Source: Streptosporangium minutum
GTDB lineage: Bacteria > Actinomycetota > Actinomycetes > Streptosporangiales > Streptosporangiaceae
Direction of reading: 5' to 3'
Assembly (NCBI RefSeq): GCF_002149035.1
Contig: NZ_NGFP01000001.1
Coordinates: 68,832 to 107,883 of the forward strand
Length of the DNA: 39,052 nt
Shown here: piece by piece, positions 1 to 8,400 of the stretch
How the letters are laid out: every line of letters begins with the position of its first letter
How positions within the stretch are numbered: the stretch's first letter is position 1
Position numbers and translations under genes: made by a program
Notes under the pieces: model-generated
What the model saw: the letters and a program-made list of their open reading frames with translations, nothing else
What the model was told of the DNA's origin: nothing
Databases searched by the model: none

Positions 1-348
1 GCCAATTTCCGCATCCTCTTCCGTGAACTCGGGCGTCGGCAGCGGCAAGCGCTACGAGAGATCACCACCGAGAAAATCAGCGCCAGGATCAAAAGGCTGA
101 AGCGGTCGTTCCTATTGGATCACCCCGTCGGGGCGACGCGGGAACAGGCGACCCTCCACCTTGAGGACATCGAGGCCGGACTCGACAACTCGTTGGCGGC
201 CGAGGATGTCAAGAGCCAGATCCGGACGATAAGGCGCGAGTTCAAACTCGACGACGAGCCGAACGAGCCGATCTCGGATTTCAAGGCCTTCCGAGATGCG
301 CTGGACATGCTCGTATATCACCAGGTCAACCAGGTCCAGGAGAATTAG
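1..348 (+). CDS. C-terminal part of an unrecognised protein, cut by the window edge
   Basis: The frame is open from base 1 (ANFRILFRELGRRQRQALRE...) to a TAG at 346-348, giving 115 residues with no start visible, so the gene enters from the left. The visible part is charged and probably helical: a basic stretch (QRQALREITTEKISARIKRL) followed by an acidic, Glu/Asp-rich tail. I see no signal peptide, membrane segment or known motif. TTG at 115 could be taken as a start, but the frame continues upstream without a stop and with similar composition, so an internal start is not needed. It lies in the mobile-element-like part of the window. Function unknown. Confidence 0.6.
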   Translation, partial: ANFRILFRELGRRQRQALREITTEKISARIKRLKRSFLLDHPVGATREQATLHLEDIEAGLDNSLAAEDVKSQIRTIRREFKLDDEPNEPISDFKAFRDALDMLVYHQVNQVQEN

Positions 349-683
349 TCAGCCCATCGCCCCCGCCGGGCCCCTGACCGGCCAGCGGGCGCGAAACCTC
401 AGGAGACAGGCCAGGACGACCGTGAAGGCGATCCAGGCCAATTAGATGCCGGAGAGACCCAAGCCGACGGTCAAGCCGAGAAGCCAGGCCAGCGGGATGA
501 GCACCAGGAGTCCCCGGCGACGTTCGCGACCATCACCGAGCGGGTGTCGCCGTGGGCCCGCAGATAACTGCCGTCGGCCATGGCGGGCACCATCGGCACC
601 AGGCTCAGCAGGGCCGGCAGCACCACCTGCCAGGCCAGCGCGACGACCTCCGCTCGGTGAACAGCGTGACAGGTGCGCCGTGA
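349..683 (-). pseudogene. Relic of a MATE-family efflux pump C-terminus
   Basis: Read on the minus strand with two frame changes, this stretch gives LFTE, then EVVALAWQVVLPALLSL, then YLRAHGDTRSVMVANVAGD, then PLAWLLGLTVGLGLSG, WLAWIAFTVVLACLLRFR and a final TGA at 349-351. The G-DTR motif and the PLAWLL...GLGLxGxWLA ending match the C-terminal half of MATE (multidrug and toxin extrusion) transporters. One frame change lies near 650-660 and another near 510-530, and an in-frame TAA lies at 442-444, so no protein can be made. At its 5' side it runs directly into the transposase relic, which suggests that an IS event broke it. The family call rests on remembered motif order only. Confidence 0.6.
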
Positions 684-1221
684 CGATCGCGGCGGCGCCG
701 GGAACCTGGCGGGCCACCCGGCGGATCGCGGCGACCAACTGGGTGATGGTGTCCTGGGTGGCGACCGCGTCGGTGAGCACGGCCGAATCCAGCGCCCGGC
801 GGGTCCGGCCCGCCAGCACCCCGGTCTGCTCGATCACCTCCCGGACGATCTGGAAGATCCGGTCCGGACGCGGAGAACGGGCCAGGCGGCGTCGGAAATA
901 GGCCAGCAGCGACGGATCGAACCCTCGCTCGTATAACCCCAGCCCGCAGGCGGCCTTCCAGCACAGGTCGAACCGCAGCGCCGCAACGGCCTCCTCATCC
1001 AACAGCCCATGCAGCGCTTGCAGTACCACCACGGTCGCCAGCAGGTCCGGCGGTATCGACGGGCGCCCGTTGACCGGCGCGTACATGTCGGAGAAGGATT
1101 CCGGCGGGAACAGCACCCGCCGATGTTCGGCCAGGAACGCGAACACACTCCCGACGGGGATCAACTCCAGGCACACGACCCACACCTCAGGCCCGGCCGG
1201 AGCGGTCCGACGGCCCATCAT
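684..1221 (-). pseudogene. Truncated IS1182-type transposase (N-terminal part only)
   Basis: The minus-strand frame from the ATG at 1219-1221 reads PVNGRPSIPPDLLATVVVLQ, then LLDEEAVAALRFDLCWKAAC, then RRALDSAVLTDAVATQDTIT. This is the usual N-terminal domain of IS1182 (IS5-like) transposases, including the first Asp of the expected DDE set (LDSAVLTDAV). Full proteins of this group run to about 450-550 aa, but here similarity stops after about 180 residues near base 684. From there the frame enters the MATE relic and ends at 442. The second Asp and the Glu are missing, so it cannot transpose. Family level is fairly sure; exact IS unknown. Confidence 0.75.
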
Positions 1222-1285
1222 GACCCGAGTCCGAACCCCCGGCCCGACTCTGAAAAGACCACCAAGATCTTCAGGACACTCCTAG

Positions 1286-1396
1286 GCCGACGAACAGGCC
1301 ACCGCGTTCTCCTTTTATGAGCAGCTGATTAAGGAGATGCTGCTGACCGCTGACCAAGGCTTCTACAGCTTCCACGCCTGGGGGCGGCCGAGCTGA
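1286..1396 (+). pseudogene. Short scrap of an IS4-type transposase
   Basis: Thirty-six codons before a TGA read ADEQATAFSFYEQL, then EMLLTADQGFYSFHAWGRP. The core resembles the xMLLLADRGFYSFxxW motif around the second Asp of IS4-family DDE transposases. Nothing recognisable precedes it or continues the frame after 1396. The scrap sits between the IS1182-type relic and the first large gene, so several insertion elements have decayed here. The match is short. Confidence 0.5.
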
Positions 1397-1530
1397 GGGC
1401 ATGGCAACTGCTTCTACTCACAACCCCGCAGCACACCGGCCGCCTCCGGGCTCCGCGCCAATTTCTAGTACCGGAGCAGGTGCTAACTGCCACGCTGTCC
1501 GTGGAGCACATCTCGAGGAGCGACGACCTG

Positions 1531-4500
1531 ATGACCGCCCTATCCGCGCAGTCCCCCTCAGCCGAGCGGCTGGGGATACTGGATTTAGCACTGGCCCGGT
1601 TCTCCAGCGACTCGCTGCTGACGCTGCTGCGCGCCGCCCTCGACTCGCCCGGTTGTGCGCGTTTCCACGACCACCTGCTGCTGGCGTGGACGCGAGTCCT
1701 GCGCCGGCCGCGCCAGCCGGGGCGGACCGCTGCGGCCCGTGACCTGCCCGCGTTGCTGACGGCCGCGCTGCGCGCGGCACCTGGCCGTGGAGTGACAACC
1801 GAGCGGGAGCCGAATGATGCGCGCGCCCAAGTCCACGTCGACCTCGACGGACAACGGTGGCTGCTGCATCCCGGCGAGCTCGACCATCCGCTCATCTTCC
1901 TGCGCGCTGTGCAGGCCACGGCACGCGCCTTCGTCGCCGACGACGAAGGGGTGGGTTTCGCTTTCACTGACTTGCTGGAGCTCGTGCTGCGCCACACCCA
2001 CCACACCGTCGCCGCCCTCGCGCCCGCATGGCCCACACCTGCCGGGCAGCCGGAGGAGGAGTTCACCTGTACAGTGACCGAGGCGGAGGTCGCCGCGGCT
2101 GACGCGCTCGGTCTGGACCACCTCGCACCAACCGGCCCGTACCGCGAACGCGCCGCCAAAGCCCTGGCGTATCTGACAGCCGACATCCGCACCCTGCCGC
2201 TGCGCTACACGCCCGACACGCCGTTGCTCGGGGCCGTCCTAGTCGTGGCCGCGCATGGCCGACATGTGCCGGTACCCGCCTCGGTGGCGCTGGACAGTCT
2301 CGCGGCCGCCACTGGCGATCTCCTGGCGACCATGAAGGACCCGAATGCCGAGATGCGCCTTCACCAACAGACCATCGAGCGCGTCGCGCAGCTACTCGAC
2401 CTGCGAGAGGTACCGGTTCAGCTCGAGACGATGTGTCGGATCCGACTGACCTCACACCGCCTGGAACTCGCCGTCGTGACCGCGCTGGCCGACGGCATCC
2501 TGCCCGCTCTCATCGAGAGGGCCCGCACCGACCTGGCCGAGACCGCAGCACCCGGCACCGGACGGTTGGTCATCTACGGGGGCCCGCGGGTGCTGGGACA
2601 AGAGGTGATCACCGACACCCTGTACGTGCATGTTGAGGAGCTCGCCGAGATCCTCGCCGACGCCAGCGGCGAGCTGGCCACGTTGGCCTGGTGGGTCCTG
2701 GAGATGACGGAACATCCCGGAGCCGAGGCGATCGCCTACTACGACGTCTTGGACGCCTGGGTGGCCTGGCACCGCGAGGGGATGCTGTTGCCGCCCTGCC
2801 CACCTACCGAGGGCGTCGCCCTGGTTTCACCCTACGGCCGGGACCTGTCCTGGGACCGGGCCGCCGCCTGGGCCCGCACCAACGACGTGCTCGCCGCCGC
2901 CAGCCTTCCACCGGCTCTGACCTGGCGCACCGCCTGGCTGGTCGCCGCCGAAACCGGCGAAGGGCAGTGGGCCGATCTGTTTCGCCCCAACGACGATGCC
3001 GGACCGCTGCTCGCCAGCGTGAGCACCAGCCCTCCGGTCGCGATTCTCGCCACTGCCTTGTCCGACGAGCGTGCGCTGCTGGACACCACGGCGCTCGCCG
3101 CTCTCGCCGCTGGTATCCGCGCCACCCTGGCCGGGCACCCGGCGCTCACCGCGCACTTCACCCTCCCCGATGGCACGACCTGGCTCCTGCACCCGACCGA
3201 GACGCTCGAGATTCTCGACCCCGGCCAGCCCCCGCCGGACGCCGACCGCCACGCATCTAACCAGATGCTGGCGCTGAGCGTCGGTATGGACGCCGACCGC
3301 GCCGTGATCAGCATCGAGCTGGATCCGGCGTTCCTGGCCCGCTTCACCCACGATGGGCATCAGGTCCTCGGCCAGCTGCTGCACCACTGCGCTGGCCGCA
3401 TCCGCCGCGCCCGCAACGCCGGAGAAGCGACCACCATTGAGGCGTTCACTGCGGCGTGGGACGCGTCCGCCCCGGTGCTGACCTTGCACGTCGCCGACAG
3501 CTCCCAGCCCGCCCCCGCTCCCCCGTATGCCGTCCCTCGCTCCCGCCATGTCCACGCCCGGGCGCTGCGCACCGCAGCCGCCGCCGTCCGCAGCGCCCAG
3601 GTCTCGGCCGGTGCCTTCACCGGCGCCGACGCCGTGCGCCCGGGCGGGGCCGCCGAGCAGTTGTTGACCGCGCTGGAGCAGGAGTTCGCCAAGCAGATCC
3701 GCGCGCACCATCCCGACCTGACCACGGTGCTGGCGCACCAGCTGAACGCCGCGCTGTGCACGCGAACCCGCGGCCGCCAGGAAGCCGTCGTGAATCTCGC
3801 GACGGGAGGCAGTGAGGTGTGGGCCCAGGAGGCCCGGCGACGTGAAGCCGATGGAGCTGCAACTACAACCGCCCTGCAACTGCTACTGCAGCAGGCGATC
3901 GCCACCCCACCTGTCGGCGAGCAGCCCGCCGACGTCCTGGCCGTCGCCGAACTCCTCGCCTTCGCAGAACTCCTGCTGCACGTCGGCGTGACCGCGGTCA
4001 CCGGCAGCCGGCGCCTGCACGACCTACATCTCGAAGTCCATGACTCCGGCCTGTTCACCCTGACCGGCGCACCCGCCCCCGCCGTTCCCGTCTCCGACAG
4101 GACGGGTGGGGAAAAGCGCCTGGGCTTCGACCTCGACGCCTACCGCCAAGCCCGGGAGCAGCGCTGGATCAGCCGGGCCCGCGCCACAGTCCCGGCCCCA
4201 GTCGCCCCGGAGGCCCTCTTCGCGCTCCAGCGACGCATCCCGGTGCCGTTCACACCCCTTTGCCCGCCACCCGGCAGCCACCTAGCCCAAGCCGACCAGG
4301 TCCTGCATCAGCAGTGGGGCTGCGGCCTGGACGCACTGGCCGCCGTCCTCGCCACCGCCGTCGACTGGCCCACCGGCCCGGACGGCACCGCCACCACCAC
4401 CGAGACCACGATCGCCCAAGAAGCCGCCACCTGGTCACACCTGCCCGAAGCCGACCTGCGCACCGCCATCGGCCGCCTCCTCTTGGACGCGGGCAACGCC

Positions 4501-5202
4501 GCCGACGACCGCACCCACCATTACACCGAGGTGGAACGCCGCACCCGCCTGACCACCCACCCGCTGATCGCCCACGACGGCCAGATCCTTCTGCTGCCCT
4601 GGCTCATCCATACCGCGCAACACCTGTACGCCGCCTACCTCTCCGACGCGCGCCTACCCCGCCCGGACGTGCCGGCCAAAGCCACCCAGCATCTCGACCG
4701 GCACCGCCGGCAGCACAACGACCAACTCGAACTCGACCTCAAGACCATCGCCGAGCGAGCTGGACTACCACACCGCGCCCACCTGGACGTCGGGCCCGCC
4801 GCCCGGCTCGGCATCCCCGGCCTGCCCGGCGAGATCGACCTCCTGATCGCCGACGAGCAACATCAGCGGCTGTGGGTGATCGAGGCCAAGAACCCGCACG
4901 GCGCCATCGCCCCACACAACCTCACCCAGCACCTCGACCGGTTCGACACCTACCGCACCAAACTCCTGGCCAAAACCAAAGTGATCGCCGCCCACTCCAA
5001 CCCGGCTGCTGGCGCCTGCGGCGTCCACAACGCCCGCACCTGGCGCGTGATACCCCTGCTCGTCACCCGCGACCTCACCCCAGCCGCCTTCACCACCGAC
5101 CCGGCGGTCCCTTTCACCACCGCCGACCAGCTCGCGCAGATCCTGAGCGGCAGATCCGACCCACACCCGGGATGGAACGCGATCGCCGATTCAGGACCAT
5201 GA
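1531..5202 (+). CDS. Very large protein with C-terminal PD-(D/E)XK nuclease-like motif
   Basis: The product is 1223 aa. The frame also allows GTG at 1480, but ATG at 1531 has GAGGAG at 1515-1520 ten bases upstream, so I chose it. Near the C-terminus GEIDLLI (D1103), then LWVIEAKN (E1118-x-K1120), gives the D...ExK core of the restriction-endonuclease fold, followed by helices and VIPLLVTRDL. The remaining ~1050 residues match no family I know and have no Walker A. A motif occurs twice: DGQRWLLHP (W at 110) and DGTTWLLHP (W at 551), which suggests an internal duplication. There is no signal peptide, so it is probably cytoplasmic. It stands first in a run of giant nuclease-type proteins, suggesting phage or plasmid defence. 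The nuclease call is moderate and the biological role is inferred. Confidence 0.8.
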   Translation: MTALSAQSPSAERLGILDLALARFSSDSLLTLLRAALDSPGCARFHDHLLLAWTRVLRRPRQPGRTAAARDLPALLTAALRAAPGRGVTTEREPNDARAQVHVDLDGQRWLLHPGELDHPLIFLRAVQATARAFVADDEGVGFAFTDLLELVLRHTHHTVAALAPAWPTPAGQPEEEFTCTVTEAEVAAADALGLDHLAPTGPYRERAAKALAYLTADIRTLPLRYTPDTPLLGAVLVVAAHGRHVPVPASVALDSLAAATGDLLATMKDPNAEMRLHQQTIERVAQLLDLREVPVQLETMCRIRLTSHRLELAVVTALADGILPALIERARTDLAETAAPGTGRLVIYGGPRVLGQEVITDTLYVHVEELAEILADASGELATLAWWVLEMTEHPGAEAIAYYDVLDAWVAWHREGMLLPPCPPTEGVALVSPYGRDLSWDRAAAWARTNDVLAAASLPPALTWRTAWLVAAETGEGQWADLFRPNDDAGPLLASVSTSPPVAILATALSDERALLDTTALAALAAGIRATLAGHPALTAHFTLPDGTTWLLHPTETLEILDPGQPPPDADRHASNQMLALSVGMDADRAVISIELDPAFLARFTHDGHQVLGQLLHHCAGRIRRARNAGEATTIEAFTAAWDASAPVLTLHVADSSQPAPAPPYAVPRSRHVHARALRTAAAAVRSAQVSAGAFTGADAVRPGGAAEQLLTALEQEFAKQIRAHHPDLTTVLAHQLNAALCTRTRGRQEAVVNLATGGSEVWAQEARRREADGAATTTALQLLLQQAIATPPVGEQPADVLAVAELLAFAELLLHVGVTAVTGSRRLHDLHLEVHDSGLFTLTGAPAPAVPVSDRTGGEKRLGFDLDAYRQAREQRWISRARATVPAPVAPEALFALQRRIPVPFTPLCPPPGSHLAQADQVLHQQWGCGLDALAAVLATAVDWPTGPDGTATTTETTIAQEAATWSHLPEADLRTAIGRLLLDAGNAADDRTHHYTEVERRTRLTTHPLIAHDGQILLLPWLIHTAQHLYAAYLSDARLPRPDVPAKATQHLDRHRRQHNDQLELDLKTIAERAGLPHRAHLDVGPAARLGIPGLPGEIDLLIADEQHQRLWVIEAKNPHGAIAPHNLTQHLDRFDTYRTKLLAKTKVIAAHSNPAAGACGVHNARTWRVIPLLVTRDLTPAAFTTDPAVPFTTADQLAQILSGRSDPHPGWNAIADSGP

Positions 5203-5412
5203 ACCGAAGTACGCGCTGAAATCGCTCAGGCCGGTGACGTAACGACCGCACCTGTCGCAACGTTGCAGGCTGTCGGCCAGCAGTCCCACCCGGGCTCCGC
5301 GCATCGAGACGACCTGCCGTCTCTCTCGCACGCAGATGAAGCCGCGGATGCGGTTCAGGCTCTGGCTCTGCGGCCTGCGCGTGGGAGGCGCTGTACGACC
5401 AGTGGTTGTCGG
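5191..5412 (-). other. Possible remnant of a small zinc-ribbon-like reading frame
   Basis: On the minus strand about 70 codons are open after a TGA in the same frame. They read SLNRIRGFICVRERRQVVSM, then LQRCDRCGRYVTGLSDFSAY, and end with a TGA at 5191-5193. CDRCGRY resembles half of a zinc-binding knuckle. The only ATG leaves about 37 codons and has no clear ribosome binding site. The frame overlaps the end of the 1531-5202 gene by 12 bases, tail to tail. It may be a decayed gene or chance; the rest of this 262-base gap shows only the GAGGAGGT site of the next gene. Confidence 0.2.
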
Positions 5413-5464
5413 TGGTCACCGGTAGATTTCGTATGCATTTCGACTGCGAGGAGGTCCGGGTCTC

Positions 5465-8400
5465 TTGGGCGAGCGCGCGTCAGTGAGATCAGATGTGGGT
5501 GGCAGCGCAGGGGCCGGGGGCTTCCGCTACCAAGACCGGGTTGCCGCATGGTTCGCTGTGGCCGCCCTTGCAGGTCAGGGTGCCGCTCCGGTGAACGGCT
5601 TGTGGTCAGGCCAAGTACGGCGGATCGCGTGTGAGACCGGCGACCCCGTCGATGACTGCCGGGTCGAGACTGTCAACGGCACCGCACTGGCGATTCAGGC
5701 CAAGCGTTCCATCAGCCTGTCCTCAAAGGAATCGAGCGAGCTGGCCAAGACAATCAGGCAATTCGTACAGCAGCACCTCACCGCTGGCCACAAAGAAGAC
5801 CGGCTTGTCCTGGTGACGACATCCGAGGCGTCGGGTGCGGTCAGGAACGACCTAAGAAAAGCTCTGGCCCTCCTTCAGGGCACGGCAGCGGGTACTCATG
5901 TGGACCTCCTCGGACTCAGCCAAGACCTACGGAACGCCCACGACAAATTCGTCACTCATGCAAAGAGGGCGTGGAAGCAGCAGCGCGGCGTTCACCCCAC
6001 CGCTGCAGAGCTTGAAGGCCTTCTGCGGGTGTGCCATGTCTGGGTCTTGGACGTGGAGAGGGGCATGCCGGGCGAGCGCGAGGCGCTGGATCGGCTCCGC
6101 ACCATGGTGATCACCGACCCCGACCATGCCAGCGCTGCGTGGGAGGTGCTGTTGGGCGAATGCGCCGAACTGGCCATCGCTCACACGGATACCGACCAAG
6201 AGCGGCTGCAGAAGTCGCTGGCCGCCTCCGGCATCGCCCTGACCACCATGCGGGACTTCACTGCGGACGTGGAGCGGCTGTCGCGCTGGACCCAGGAGGG
6301 GCTCGATCGGCTCGAGGATGGACTCACCACCATCCCGGCACCGCAGGGCCAGATAGCGATCCAGCGTGGCACGGCGACGGAACTCATTTCGCGCTCCGCA
6401 GAGGAGTCCTTCCTGGTAGAAGGTGACCCAGGTGGGGGTAAGACCGTAATTCTGCACCAACTTGCCCGAGCCGGCATCGATGCGCAGCGTCCGGTTCTTT
6501 TCATCGCGGTAGGTGGGCTCGCAGCCACCAGCAGCGGCTCGTTGCAGGTTGAGTTGGATCTCCAGCATCCGTTGCTGGACGTGCTGGCACAGTGGTCGCC
6601 CGGTAGCAGCGGCCTGCTGATCATCGACGCCTTGGATGCGGCGCGCGCCGATTCAGCAGCCGAGCTGTGGTACTCGGTGATTGCGGAGATGCGCCGACGG
6701 CTTCCACATTGGCAGGTGATCGCCTCAATTCGCACCTGGGACCTGCAGCATTCCCGGCAGTGGCGAGCGCTGTTTCCGACCGCACCTGCGCATGTGGGAG
6801 ATCTGAGCGATCAGGAGCTGGACCAAGCCGGAAACGCCTTCCCCCAGCTGGCAGGCCTCCTGGCCGACTCCACCACCCCGCAGCGGCAACTCCTCCGCAA
6901 CCCCTTCAATCTCCGACTGGCGGCCGAACTCCTCCTGGAGGGAACCACCGCAAGCGAACTCGTGGGTCTCGGCAGCCGACTGGACTTGCTGGAGCGCTAC
7001 TGGCACATGCGAGTCATCAGCGGGAACGGGGGTCTCGCCCGGGCGGCAGTCCTTGGGCGACTGTGCGCCGAGGCGGTGTCCGAACGCCGACTGACCGTTC
7101 CCGCCCTGCGCCTGCTGGAGGGAGACAGCGCAGCGGAGCCTGCCCTGCAGAGCCTGCTGTCCAGCTCGGTGCTGGTTCCTGTGCCCGGCGTCGCAGCGGG
7201 AGCAGGGCTTGGCCCGGTGCAGTTCGCCCACCATGTACTGTTCGACTACGCCGTGGCCGTGACCCATTTCGTCTCGTTCAGCGACCGAACTTCCGGCCAG
7301 GGACTGGTTGGCTGCCTGAGCGCCGATCCCGACCTGGTGCTGTTCGCCCGCCCCAGTGTCGGCATCTTCCTGCAACTGGCATGGGAACAGGGACCGGAGA
7401 CGTTCTGCACCCTGGCGGAACAGTTGGCCACGCCTCAGCTGCCGCCGATGGCAAGAACCGCAGTCGCGGACGTCGTGGCCCGTAGCACCAGCAGGCCGGA
7501 CGACCTGGAACCCCTCCTTGCGCGCGTGGCCGAGGGCTCCGATGAGGCTCGACGGACCGCCGTTGCGACGGCGATCGCAGTCTCGTTGGCGATCAAAGAT
7601 GGTGTGCCGGTCGACCGGGCGGTGTGGGCCAGCATCGCCGAACGGCTATCCCGGGACGCAAACAGCGCTGGCCCTGCCCTGGGCATCCTGGTGACTGACT
7701 TGGCCGCCGATGCCGATGGCCTGCCTCCCGAGGCTCTGGCGCCGTGCGGCCTGGCGGCGCGCCGGCTGCTGGAGCACGTGTGGACCCAGCCATCGACTGG
7801 AACGACCCGCCTGGCAATCACAACAGTGATCGCCACCGCTTCAAGCGACCAGGAAGCCGCCTACGTCCTTCTGCGCCGGGCGCTTGAACCGGCGCAACTG
7901 CAAGAACGCGGCCACAACGACCTGCTCGCTCTGGCCGACGTACCGAAGCTGATTATGCGGCTGCCGAGGCTGGTGTCGGAGTTGTACGTCGCAGCAATGA
8001 GCTACCAGGAGGAGTCGACTGCCCCCACCCGCATGGGACCCGGTGTCGTCATGTCGATGCAGTCCACTCGCCGCCAGGACTTCGACGCCTCCAAATACCA
8101 ACTCGTGAGAGCCTTTCCGGAAGTCCTACGCTGGGACATGAATCAGGCAGTAGCGATTCTGACCGCGCTCAGCTGCCGAGGGCGCACGAACCTGCCTGTG
8201 CATCAGATAGTCCTAGCTGGCACAGCAGCGGAGATCGTCCTGGACGACTCGCGCCTGTGGGACTACAGCATCAGGTACATTAGTAAAGATCTGGCCGGGC
8301 TGCTCGACTCCATCCAAAGCCACGCCTCTGCCGCGGACCTGGAGGTTGCCCAGGCCCTGATTCACGTCGTCACATCAGCCCCGCAGTCGGCGAGTGTGTG

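Noticed and set aside
4260-5219. Plus frame of 319 codons overlapping the nuclease-like C-terminus
   Set aside because: Extreme Arg/Pro content; the D...ExK motif lies in the 1531-5202 frame.
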